A DNA stretch of 64,000 bases, from positions 1-64,000 of the forward strand of contig VXBP01005163.1 in assembly GCA_013400115.1 (NCBI GenBank), in the 5' to 3' direction. The notes beneath the pieces were generated by a model that was not told the DNA's origin, made no database searches, and saw nothing but the letters and a program-made list of their open reading frames with translations. Below, one piece after another: positions 10,501 to 22,500 of the stretch. The first letter of the stretch is position 1; every line of letters begins with the position of its first letter. A program made the position numbers and the translations under genes. The DNA is from Rhinopomastus cyanomelas (lineage: Eukaryota > Chordata > Aves > Bucerotiformes > Rhinopomastidae).

Positions 10501-13500
10501 AAAAACTCCCCCTCCAGCTTCCCAGGAGGCCCTTCAGGGACTGGCAGCTGCCGGGAGGCTGCTGTAACCAACGGCCAGTTGGTTGCCTTCCCCAAGACAT
10601 TCGGAGGTACCACCTGCATCAGAGCTGGGGCTGCTCGGAGAAACCGGCGGCACCGAGAACCGGCTGCTCTCAGGAAGAACCTCGAGAGCATCTTCTGAGC
10701 CGCGGCCGCAGGGGTTCGGGTCCGCGCCGGCGCTCACCTGTGCCCGTGGGCCGCGGAGTGGCTGAAGCAGTTCATGTCTTCGTGCAGCGAGGAGGACCTC
10801 CCGCTGACTTCCAGCAGGCTCAGCAGCGGGTCCGCGCCCCGGCTCAGCAACAGGCTCACCAGCTCGTAGTTCCCTGGGGAAACACGATGGGACGACGGCT
10901 CCATCACCCCTTCCCAAGGATGGGGCCACCTCAGGGACTGAATGACCTCGGTGACCAAATCATGGACAACAGCTTTACCCTTCTAGCAGATGGAGAGAGG
11001 TTCTCCTCCCCCTCTTCTCTGCCCTGCTGAGAGCACACCTGGAATCTTGGGTCCAGCTGTGGGCCCCTCAGGTCCAGGAGGACACAGGGCTGCTGGAGAG
11101 AGCCCAGCGCAGAGCCACAGGGATGATGGAGGGAGGGGAGCAGCTCCCTGATGAGGAAAGGCTGAGGGAGCTGGGGAAAAGGAGCCTGAGGGGTGACCCC
11201 ATGGATGTTGGTCAATATGTGAAGGGAGGGTGTCAGGAGGATGGAGCCAGGCTCTGCTCAGTGTCATCTGGTGACAGCACAAGGGGCAGTAGGTGTGAGC
11301 TGGAACAGAGGTTCCACATCTGTATGAGAAGGATCTTCTTCCCAGTGAGGGTGCCAGAGCCCAGGCAGGGGCTGCCCAGGGTGGTTGTGGAGTCTCCTTC
11401 TCTGGAGATGGTTAAAACCCCCCTGGCCATGTTCTTGTGTGACTGGATCTAGGGGATCCTGCTGTGGCAGGGGGATAGGACTGGCTGATCCTTCAAGGTC
11501 CCTTCCAGTCCCTGATGCTCTGTGGCTCTGCCAACCTGCACAGGGCTCCTCACGGTGCTTTAGGAGTGAAACACTTCCAGCAGCCACCTCACTGTCCTCC
11601 CCACCTGAGCCCGTTTCACAGAACCACAAGGGACTGGAAGGGACCTCGACAGATCCTCCAGTCCAATCCCCTGCCACAGCAGGATCCCCGAGACCAAGTC
11701 CCAGCAGACCCACGCGGGGATGGCCTGCGGGCGCTCTGCGGTGGCAAGCGGCAGCGCGTGCCCGGTTACCTGCTGCGGAGGCCAGCTGAAGAGGAGTCTC
11801 GGCGTAGTTGTCCTCCCCACTGCTCACAGCAGAGCCCTCGACGTGGGCACCGGCGTCCAAGAGCAGCTGCAGGAGGCACAAGGAGATGAGAAAGGGGCAG
11901 ATCAGGAGATGGAACAGAAGAGCCGGCGTCTGTGGGAGCAAAACCAGCCCAGTGCCTTCGCCCAGCGGCTCCAGGGGGTCACTACCTGCCCCCCAGCTAC
12001 AGGTGACGCGACAATGGGGACCTCTCATGGCCAGGGAGGGCTGGCAGAGGTTCCTCCAGTGGGTGCAGGAGTCCAGCTGCTGGTGGGACTGGGTCACAGG
12101 GTCACAGACCCTTCCAGCCACCCCCAGTCCGGGATGACCTTGGCCCTGGCAGAGGAGGCCATGGACTGGTAAGAGATTCATTGCAGAACGTGGCTGCTGC
12201 TTCGCTCCTCTCGGCCGCCTCTCCCTTCCCTCCAGCCGATCCACACTCCCCCCGATCTCCTCACCCAGGTCACCAGTAAAGATGCTGAACAGAGCTGGGC
12301 CCAGCACTGATCCCTGGGGGCCACCACTGGTCACTGGGCACCAACTGGATGCAGCCCTATTCACAACCACTCTCTGTGCCTGGTCCAAGAGGAGCTGTGA
12401 TGGGCTCTGGTCTAAGAGGACCTTTGATGGGCTCCACTCCCAGAGGAGCTGTGATGGGCTCTGGTCCAAGAGGACCTTTGATGGGCTCCACTCCCAGAGG
12501 AGCTGTGATGGGCTCTGGTCCAAGAGGACCTTTGATGGGCTCCACTCCCAGAGGAGCTGTGATGGGCTCTGGTCCAAGAGGACCTTTGATGGGCTCCACT
12601 CCCAGAGGAGCTGTGATGGGCTCTGGTCCAAGAGGACCTTTGATGGGCTCCACTCCCAGAGGAGCTGTGATGGGCTCTGGTCCAAGAGGACCTTTGATGG
12701 GCTCCACTCCCAGAGGAGCTGTGATGGGCTCTGGTCCAAGAGGACCTTTGATGGGCTCCACTCCCAGAGGAGCTGTGATGGGCTCTGGTCCAAGAGGACC
12801 TTTGATGGGCTCCACTCCCAGAGGAGCTGTGATGGGCTCTGGTCCAAGAGGACCTTTGATGGGCTCCACTCCCAGAGGAGCTGTGATGGGCTCTGGTCCA
12901 AGAGGACCTTTGATGGGCTCCACTCCCAGAGGAGCTGTGATGGGCTCTGGTCCAAGAGGACCTTTGATGGGCTCCACTCCCAGAGGAGCTGTGATGGGCT
13001 CTGGTCCAAGAGGACCTTTGATGGGCTCCACTCCCAGAGGAGCTGTGATGGGCTCTGGTCCAAGAGGACCTTTGATGGGCTCCACTCCCAGAGGAGCTGT
13101 GATGGGCTCTGGTCCAAGAGGACCTTTGATGGGCTCCACTCCCAGAGGAGCTGTGATGGGCTCTGCTCCATCTCCTGGGGGCAGGGGTGCTGCTCCCAGA
13201 TGTCAGCGCAGCCTCTCCAGCCGCTGTGGTCACAAGGGCTGCACTGGCCATTTGCCCCGGGGGGCAGCTGAACCTTTAGATGCCCCCAAACAGCCCCAGG
13301 AGGGTGCGCGGCCCCGTTTGCCTCCAGCTGGGCTTCTGGTCCCTTCTCTGAGCAGAAGGTGGTTTCAACTCGCCGCCAGCCGGCCGGGCTTTGCAGGTGG
13401 GGTGGGACGTGCAGGAGCCCAGCTCATCCCGCTGCCCCGCGGTAAATCCCCAGGGAAGGCAGCGGGGAGGATGCGGGAGGTCAGCGCCCGGGACCGCGGA

Positions 13501-16500
13501 GCCCGTGATGGGGGGTCTGTCCCCGAGGAGCCCTCCCCATCCCCTGCAGGAAGCTCCTGGCAGGGTTTCCCCCGGCTCACCTGAACCACCGAGATGTGCC
13601 CGTGCAGCACCGCGAAGGTCAGCGCCGTCCAGTGCCGGCTGTCGGGGTGCACCGATGGGTAGCGCGGAGAGGTGCTGGGAACCTGGGAGGGAGGAACCAG
13701 AGGGCTGTTAGTGGCTGCTGCAGCCCCAACCCTCAGGTTAGTAAAGACACCCCCAGGGAACGGGGACGCCGCCAGCACCAGTCACTCCGGCCGGTCCCCC
13801 GGGGCCTTTTTAATGGGCTTACTGGTTTGTCCTGGCGGCAGCCCCTTCAGGAGGGGGGCCCCTCTGACCACGACTGGAGCCACCAAAGGCTGCCAAGGCT
13901 TCTCTTCCCCCTCCCAAACCCCCCGAGCACTGCTTTGGGGAACTCGGAAGCTTCCAGAAACGAAGCCCCGGGCTGCTTTCCCCTGGGCTAGCTCTTTGCA
14001 GGTGCCCGGTGGCGGCGCTCACCGGGACGTCCAGATTGGCGCCGGCGTCTATCAGCATCTGGACCATGGCCTCGTCGCCGGCCGCGCAGGCGTACATCAG
14101 CGGGGTCATGCCCTGCGGGAAGAGGCAGCGAGGAGCCAGTCACCCACCCGGCGACGGGCTCCGCGGTTCTGAGCAGAGACCTCCAAGAGCCGACGGAGCC
14201 CAAGCTGGAGGCGCCGCCAAAACGCACCGGGCGAGCGCCCGCAGCCACCGAGGGACCGGCGCGTCTCAGCCCCGTCGGTTGCCCTGGCCAGCAGCCCGGC
14301 GGCTCGCGGAGGCTGTCGTTTGTGTTAAATACTAATTCTTGGCTTTTTCCAGCGGCTCGGCGGCCGCCGTCCGAGTCCTCCAAGTACCACACGGGTGCTG
14401 TTTGGACCTATCGGGCACTAGACAGCAATCACTTGGATTTTCCAAGGATTAAATAGCAATTCTTTGACTTCTCCTCTATTAAACAGTCAAATATTTGTGT
14501 TTTCCCAATTATTAAAGAGCAATTTTTTGAATTTTTCAGGTATTAAATAGTAATTATTCAAATTTTTCCATTATTAAACAGTAATTATTGGAATTTTCCC
14601 ATTATTAAATAGCAATTATTTGAATTTTTCAATTATTAAATTGTAATTATTTGACATTTCAAGTATTAGATAATAAAATATTTGTATTTTTCAATTATTA
14701 AGTAGCAATTATTGGATTTTTCAGGTACTAAATAGAAATTATTTGAATGTTTTGAGTATTAAAGAGTAAAATACTTGAATTTTTAAGCATCAAACATCAA
14801 TTGTATTTTTCGAGTATTAAATACTAATTATTATAATGTCTCAAGCATTAAGTAGTAAAATATTTATATTTGTCAATTATTAAATAGCAATTATTTGAAT
14901 GTTTTGACTATCAAATAGCAATTATTTGGATTTTCCAGGTATCAAGTAGCAGTTCTTTGAACTTTCCAGGTATTAAACACTAATTATTAGAACTCCTCGA
15001 GCGTGACGCAGCAAAGCATTGGTGTTTCTCGACTATTAAACAGCGACTCTTCTACTGTTTGGAGCACGGAACAGCGACGCGTTTGGGTTCTCAGGCACCA
15101 GCCAGCAGCGACGTGCCGTCTTTCGGTTACTAGGCCGCGGTGGTTTGACTCTTTCAAGCGCTGAAGAGCAACGGCTGGAGAGTTGTTCTGGCAGCTCTGC
15201 CCCCAGCAGGGTCTGGGAGCACCCCAGGAGCAGAGCTGCACCCGCTGACGAAGGACCCTCTGGGGGTAAGCGGCTCCTTCTCCGCCTGAAGCCTCCGAGA
15301 GGCAGCTGACGCGGCCCCGGGCGCCGTGGAGAAGGACCAAGGAGAAGGGTGAGGCCCGAGGACCCACCTGATCGTCCATGGTGTTGACCCCGTCGGGCCC
15401 CAGCGCGTCGATCGCCTGGTTGATCAGGTCGGTCCTCCCGCAGTTGAGCATCCGGAAGCCCAGGTCCTGCTGGAATTTCTCGGTGGCCGCCTTGGCGTCC
15501 AGCCTGCGGAAGGAGCTGAAGCAGCACTCGGGCCTGGGGAAGACACAACAGTCACCCAGACTCCTCTTTTCTAGCTCCACAACCTCCCTGCCAGGCTAAC
15601 TGGTAGGGCAACTGGTCTACTCTACCAGCCCCACTGGTCCTGTCTTGAGATGAAAAGGTGTTTTGGAAAGGAGATCATGGTCCTGGGGAGAAAAACATCA
15701 GAGGACACGAAGTGATCCCCCAGTGCAGGTGCTGGACCAGTCCCAACGCTTCTGCAGCACCTCAGAAGACAAGGAGACACATCAAGGCTTCTGCAAGGGT
15801 CAGGAAGTCCTTGTCCTCCGGGTGACATCAGACCTTCACCTCAATGGGAAGGAGCCCAGGGGTGACCGTAAAGCCTGGTCACTTCTGACCGCTGCCCGGC
15901 TTGGGGAGGGATGGCAGCGGCTGAGGAGATGCTGGGTGGAAGATCCTGCTGACTGGTCACACTGGGAAATCGGAAGGGAACGTCGGGGACGTGGAGGGGC
16001 TGGGTGCTCCATCTGGTGAGGGGCCGGGACAACAGATTCAACGAGGGGGGGCTGAGCGGTTCAGCCTGAGGAGACCCCTTTTTGCCCTCTGAAACTACCC
16101 AAAGGGGCCTTGCAGAGAGGTGGCTGCTGGTTTCTCCTCAACTGTTGCAGAAGTTCCTGTCCCATTGGCCTGACAGGGCTTCCATGTAGGATGTGCTACA
16201 AGCCCGAGCATCCCACCAGGGCTGGGGGAGCAGCTCCCACGCAGACACCCAGCCAGGTTCCCACGTGGGAGCAGAGGACAGAGGCTCCTCAGGTGCTCCT
16301 CACGCGCTCCCCAGGAAAGCGCCTCTGAAGCGGAGAGATGAGTCAAGAGACACTGGGTGGGCAGAGCCGCGAGAGCTGGGAAGGGGAGAGACCTGAGGTC
16401 CTCACACGACACCTTCAAGAGGGAGCAGAGCCCCGTTGCTCTTTGGGCCTCCTAAGTGGCAACTGCTGGAAATGAGTGCTTGAAACCTGGCCTGCAGCGA

Positions 16501-19500
16501 GGAGACATCCTCATCAGGAAGCAGTGAGAGCCATCAACGTACATCAACTACCTCTTCATCAGGTGGAGAGGGACCAGGGCTCTCTGCAAGCGAGCGCTTC
16601 CCCACCCGCATCGGGAGTGCCGACGATGGTTGTGACCTGCCTGGCAAGCTCAAGAGATCCAGCTCCCTCAGCCTCTCCTCAGCAGGGAGGTGCTCCACCT
16701 CCTTCATCATCCTCATTGCCCTACGCTGGACTCCCTCCAGCAGCTCCACATCCCTCTTGAACTGAGGGGCCCAGACCTGGACACAACACTCCAGCTGTGG
16801 TCTCACCAGGGAAGAGGAGAAGAACCTCTCTGGATCTGCTAACCACCCCCCTTCGGATCCACCCCAGGATGCTGTTGGCCCTCTTGGCCACAAGAGCACA
16901 CTGCTGGCTCATGGTCATCACCTCAGCAGCAGGAACCAGGAGCTCAGAACAAGACCTGCAGTCAACTTGCTAATTGAGCTTCCCAGGAGGTTCTGTGGGC
17001 AAGAAGAACCACCCTCCAGTGGGGAGGTGCAGCAGAAGGCAGGAGTCTCTTGGCTGCCAGAAGGGAAAGTATGAAGCCACCAGAGCAGGTGCAAGACTCA
17101 CAACTAGAAGCCTCCCATTGCTTTTACGGGTCATGAAAAAGAAACCCAAGAGCCTTGGTGTGTTTTTGTCTCTCCAGGTGATGGTTCCATCGGTTAAGAG
17201 CAGATCAAACAGTATCTACAGTCATTAAGGAGTCCAGCCCACTCGTTCAACCCAAAGGCACAAGGAGGGACTACACTGAGGAGCAGTGATGCTGAGGAAT
17301 AGGTTTAGGAGGAGCTTCCTCCCAGAGAGGGTCCTCAGGTCCTGGAACAGGCTGCCCAGGGAGGGGCTTCAGTCGCCACCCCCGGCCATGCTCCACAGTC
17401 GTGGAGATGTGGAGCTGAGGGACAGGGTTTAGCGGTGGGTTGGGACACGGGGTTCAGCTCAGAGGCCCTAAATATTCCTGTGGGTCTCTGAAATGCTCTA
17501 AGGAAGTTGCAAGAAGGACTTGGGCTGCTCCTAGAGCTGCGGGCACTTACTTGAGCTGCCGGGGCTCGCAGTCCAGCCCAGGCAGGAGCAGCCTGGCCGT
17601 CTGCCTGACGTCGTCACTGTCCACCGTCAGGCTGCGCCGGTGCTCGGCGTACGTGATGGCCACTCTCATCCACTCCATCAGCGGCGGCAGGAGCATGAAG
17701 GGCCTGTGTGAAGAAGAAGAGAAGCCCCATCAGAGTCAACCCAGACCCGCCCCCTTGCAGAGTGGTCAGGAGCACGGTAAACCCTGGCAACCCAGACCCA
17801 GCGCTGGGCAACAAGAGGCCAACGGACTGAAGGACTGAAAGCTGATGGAGGTTTTCTAAGCACACAGAATCCCAGAGCATCAGGGATGGGAAGGGGCCTC
17901 AAAGGATCATCCAGTCCAACCCCCTGCCACAGCAGGATCCCCTAGATCCAGTCATTAGGGATTGGAAGGGACCCCAAAAGATCACCCAGTCCTATCCCCC
18001 AGCCACAGCAGGATCCCCTAGATCCAGTCACACAAGAACATCTCCAGAGGGGTTTGAAACATCCCCAGAGAAGGAGACTCCCTCTGAACAGAAAACAGCA
18101 CCAGAAGCGATTACATCTCCAGTGGGCAGCTCTGACCTCTCCCAGTGATCCCAGCAACCCCAGACAGAATCAGCAGCTCTTCCGCCCGCGAGCGGCGCTT
18201 ACGACCAAGGTGCAGCGGCATCAGACGGGTCTGCCTGCCCGTCCAAGGACGGGCTCACCAAGGCCAAGCAAGCAAATCAAAGGCAGGACTTCAGCTGGAG
18301 CTCCCTAGGGAAACCAGCCCTTGAGGAACCGCTCAGGAACTCGCGCCGAACCCCTCACGTCTGTGGTTTATTTATTACAACCCCTTTCACAAACTCTGCT
18401 TCAACTAGAGGGAAGAGGGTTCCGTTTCCAGGCTGGAGACAAGGAGCTTGGGCTGCTGGGCTCTCCAGAGGCAGCATCTTGGGAACATCTGGGGAGCTCT
18501 GGGCTTCTAGACAGACAGAAAATAATTAAGAGCAGCTTAGGCTGGAGAGAGCCGACGACAAGAGGCAGAGAGAGCCGCACGCGATGGACCCAGCCGCAGC
18601 AGCGCGGGCGAGGACGCGAGCGGCTTCCATCTGGCTCCCCCAGAGCTGTTTGATCCCGGACCAGCTCTGCCAGGAGGCTCCTCGGCAGAGGAAACGTGGA
18701 GGAAGGGGAACCACCGACTGGGCTGCTCCCAAACGACCCGGGGGTGACCTGTTCTCGCGTGGCTCCGGACCTCGGTGAACGGACAGCTCTGACCGGCCGC
18801 AAGTGGACGGGAGGCAGCTCTGAGGATGGACTTGCTGAACCTCGTGTGAGACACAGCAAGCTAGGGGAGAACATGGTGGCCTCTGTGTGTCACTTGGGCC
18901 ACCAGATCTACAGAGCTCAGCCCTTCTGAAGGACCAGGGGCTCAAAGGCCATCTCTGCGTAGCCAAGGGCATCCTCACAAAGACAGGCTCTTCCCACCGC
19001 AGCCCTGGCTTGCGTCTGTGTTTAGTGTGGCCTTTGCCAAAGCCTGGGCTCGCTCCCGGCGAGGTGGGCGACTGAAGGCCTCTCATCGAGTCCAACAGGG
19101 AATAACAGTCACTTCCTTTGGAACAGCGATTGCTGAAAGGGAAGAACCTGCTGGCTGGGTCCCACCGTCGCCCTCCGCGACCTGGTTTGAGCTTCCATGA
19201 GAGCACCGAGGTGGAACCGCGGCTCTGGCGGGAAGGATCCATGGCTAGTGGACATGGAGACAGGCTGACGGGTCTTGGGCAGAGGTTCCTCCCTGGGAGG
19301 GTGCTGAGGCCCTGGAACAGGCTGTCCAGGGAGGTTGTGGCATCTCCATCATCACAGAGTCACAGAACATTGGGGACTGGAAGGGACCTGGAAAGATCAG
19401 CCAGTCCAGTCCCTCTGCCAGAGCAGGATCCCCTAGATCCAGTCACACAGGAACCCAGGTGGGGTCTAAACCTCTCCAGAGAAGGAGACTCCCAGGGGAG

Positions 19501-22500
19501 CCCCTTGCAGTGCTCTGGCACCCTCACTGGGAAGAAAGACACTGGCACAGCTTCTCTCCTCAGCGCTGGCGCAGGAGGCTGCTCTCACCTATTTATAGCC
19601 TCCTGACCAACGCAGCCAGCTCACCCTTCAGCAGCAGCAGCAGACGGCTGCACGTCTTCAGGTCCCTTCTGAACAAGCCACGGAGCCCTTCGCTAGCCCC
19701 CTGTATCTGTCCCTGATCGGTGGGGCCGAGCAGGAAGGCATCTCCCAGCCAAGAGGCCCCCAAGCTCTTCCCAAGCCACAGCTCCCGGCCCTGAGCGCAT
19801 CAGGCTGTGCTCCCGGGGCAGCAACGGGCCCAGAGCTCTTCAGACACAAAGACATTAAATTTGAATTAGCAGAGGCCCCGCCGCCGCCGAAGCGAGAGGA
19901 CAGACAGTGATGTAGCTGCTGCACTTCATAACAGTCCATAAAGCTGCTGTTAAAAGGGAGTTGGGGGGGGTGTGTGGAAAAAAGCCTCCTGACAGAGCAG
20001 GGGGAGTCTGGAAACACCCATCTGGAGAAAAGCTCTGTCCTAAGCGGCTACGCCGGCTCTCCGCGGCGAGGAGGACGCGGCGCGGCCAACGCGGGTCTCG
20101 GCAGCAGCTCCTCCTGGCTGCCCTTCCTCTCCTGCCGGCTGGATGCCCGTGCAGGGCTGAGCAAGACCTTCTGGAGATGCTGGCACGTCAACGCTCCCTC
20201 TAAGCTCCCTCTAAGAGGGGATTCACGGGCCACGTGAGCACAGCCCTCCCAGTTCAAGGCTCCTGAGCAGCGGGAAAGGCAGCAGCTCGCGGCGCTGAGG
20301 GCTCCGACTCGTCGTGCAGATGCGCTGCCAGACCGTCGGGTGAAGAAGCAGGTGCATGAAGTGCTCGTAGAGGGTGTTCTGCTCTCAGTCCCCAGGGGTT
20401 TATGGGGTGTGGGAGAAAAGGTGGTCACAAAGCCTCTGCTCCACTCAGTCTGCTCTGACCACCTGCCTGATGAGGAGAGGCTGAGGGAGCTGGGGCTCTT
20501 GAGCTTGGAGAGGAGGAGACTGAGGGGTGGCCTCATTAATCACAGAATCGTTAGGGACCTCGAAAGGGCTATAAATATGTGAAGGGTGGGTGTCAGGAGG
20601 ATGGAGCCAGGCTCTGCTCAGGGGCATCTAGTGATGGGACAAGGGGCAGTGGGTGTGAGCTGGAGCAGAAGAGGTTCCACATCAGTCTGAGAAGGACCTT
20701 CTTCACGATGAGGGTGCCAGAGCCCTGGCAGGGGCTGCCCAGGGGCGTTGTGGAGTCTCCTCCTCTGAACACATTCGAGGTCCCTTCCAATCCCTAATGC
20801 TCTGTGANCACATTCGAGGTCCCTTCCAATCCTTAATGGACTGGATGATCCTTCGAGGTCCCTTCCAATCCCTAATGCTCTGTGATTCTCTGATAGAGGA
20901 TCCTGCTCTGCCAGGTAGATGGGACTGGATGATCCTTCGAGGTCCCTTCCAGTCCCTAATGTTCTGGGGTTCTGTGATCATAGAAGCTTCTTCCTTGCAA
21001 GGCGACCTGCTGTGTGATCGCAGCTGGCTTCCCGCAGCGTCTGTGGCTCTTCCAGCTGCAGGGCTGTGACTTTCCAGCAGACTGGCAAAGCTCTTGATCG
21101 TCCTGCTGGCGGCTGACAAACCCAACCCAGCTCTGGAGCTCCAGGGGCGTTTCACCGCGTTGTCCCCGAGCCGGGCGGGAACGGCCGCGGGCTTCTGCTG
21201 ATGTCAGTGTTTGACCCTCGCTGGCATTTGGCATCAAACAAAGCAGCCGCCGAGTCAGACAAACACAGGGCTCAGAAAGGTCTGGATCCACCGGCAGCGA
21301 TGGACAAGCCCAGGATTACTTCTAGAACGTTCTACAGACCAGTGGCATCAACACAATTTACAGCCCTAACAAGGGAGCTGGAAGAGGAGGCAGCCCAGAG
21401 AGATGCAATCAGCTGCATGAGGAAGCAGGACCCAGCTCTGGCCCCTCCTCTCAGGGATTAGATGGCACCAACTGTCCTGCAGGAAACGTGACACACGCAG
21501 GACAACCACAGAGCGGCAGGACGAGGGCCGTCGGTGGTGTCTATGTTAAGCTCTAAGGGTAGACCACCACCTTGGCCAACTCAGTGAACCTGGGGTAGAC
21601 GAGTCCACATTTATCCAGGAGCCCCACTAGACTTCAGATCAATAGTCAATAGTGACAGATCTATCCAGGAGCCCCCACTAGACTTCCAATCACTATTCAA
21701 TAGTGACAGATCTATCCAGGAGCCCCCACTAGACTTCCAATCACTATTCAATAGTGACAGATCTATCCAGGAGCCCCCACTAGACTTCCAATCACTATTC
21801 AATAGTGACAGATCTATCCAGGAGCCCCCACTAGACTTCCAATCACTATTCAATAGTGACAGATCTATCCAGGAGCCCCCACTAGACTTCCAATCACTAT
21901 TCAATAGTGACAGATCTATCCAGGAGCCCCCACTAGACTTCCAATCACTATTCAATAGTGACAGATCTATCCAGGAGCCCCCACTAGACTTCCAATCACT
22001 ATTCAATAGTGACAGATCTATCCAGGAGCCCCCACTAGACTTCCAATCACTATTCAATAGTGACAGATCTATCCAGGAGCCCCCACTAGACTTCCAATCA
22101 CTATTCAATAGTGACAGATCTATCCAGGAGCCCCCACTAGACTTCCAATCACTATTCAATAGTGACAGATCTATCCAGGAGCCCCCACTAGACTTCCAAT
22201 CACTATTCAATAGTGACAGATCTATCCAGGAGCCCCCACTAGACTTCCAATCACTATTCAATAGTGACAGATCTATCCAGGAGCCCCCACTAGACTTCAG
22301 ATCAATAGTCAATAGTGACAGATCTATCCAGGAGCCCCCACTAGACTTCCGATCACTATTCAATAGTGACAGATCTATCCAGGAGCCCCAAAAGTGCAGA
22401 TCACTCAGGCTGGAAAAGACCCCTGGGATCACCCAGTCCAACCACCAACCCTGCTCTACAAGGTCACCCCTAACCCAGATCCCCCAACACCACATCCAAG

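Noticed and set aside
12230..12381. possible active CR1 reverse transcriptase
   Set aside because: Only about 50 codons around PQGSVLGP remain, with no catalytic-site region or endonuclease.
12349..13584. 411-codon plus-strand open frame and companions across the 54-bp array
   Set aside because: It arises from a stop-free 54-bp unit, is open in five frames, and has no start context, domain or homology.
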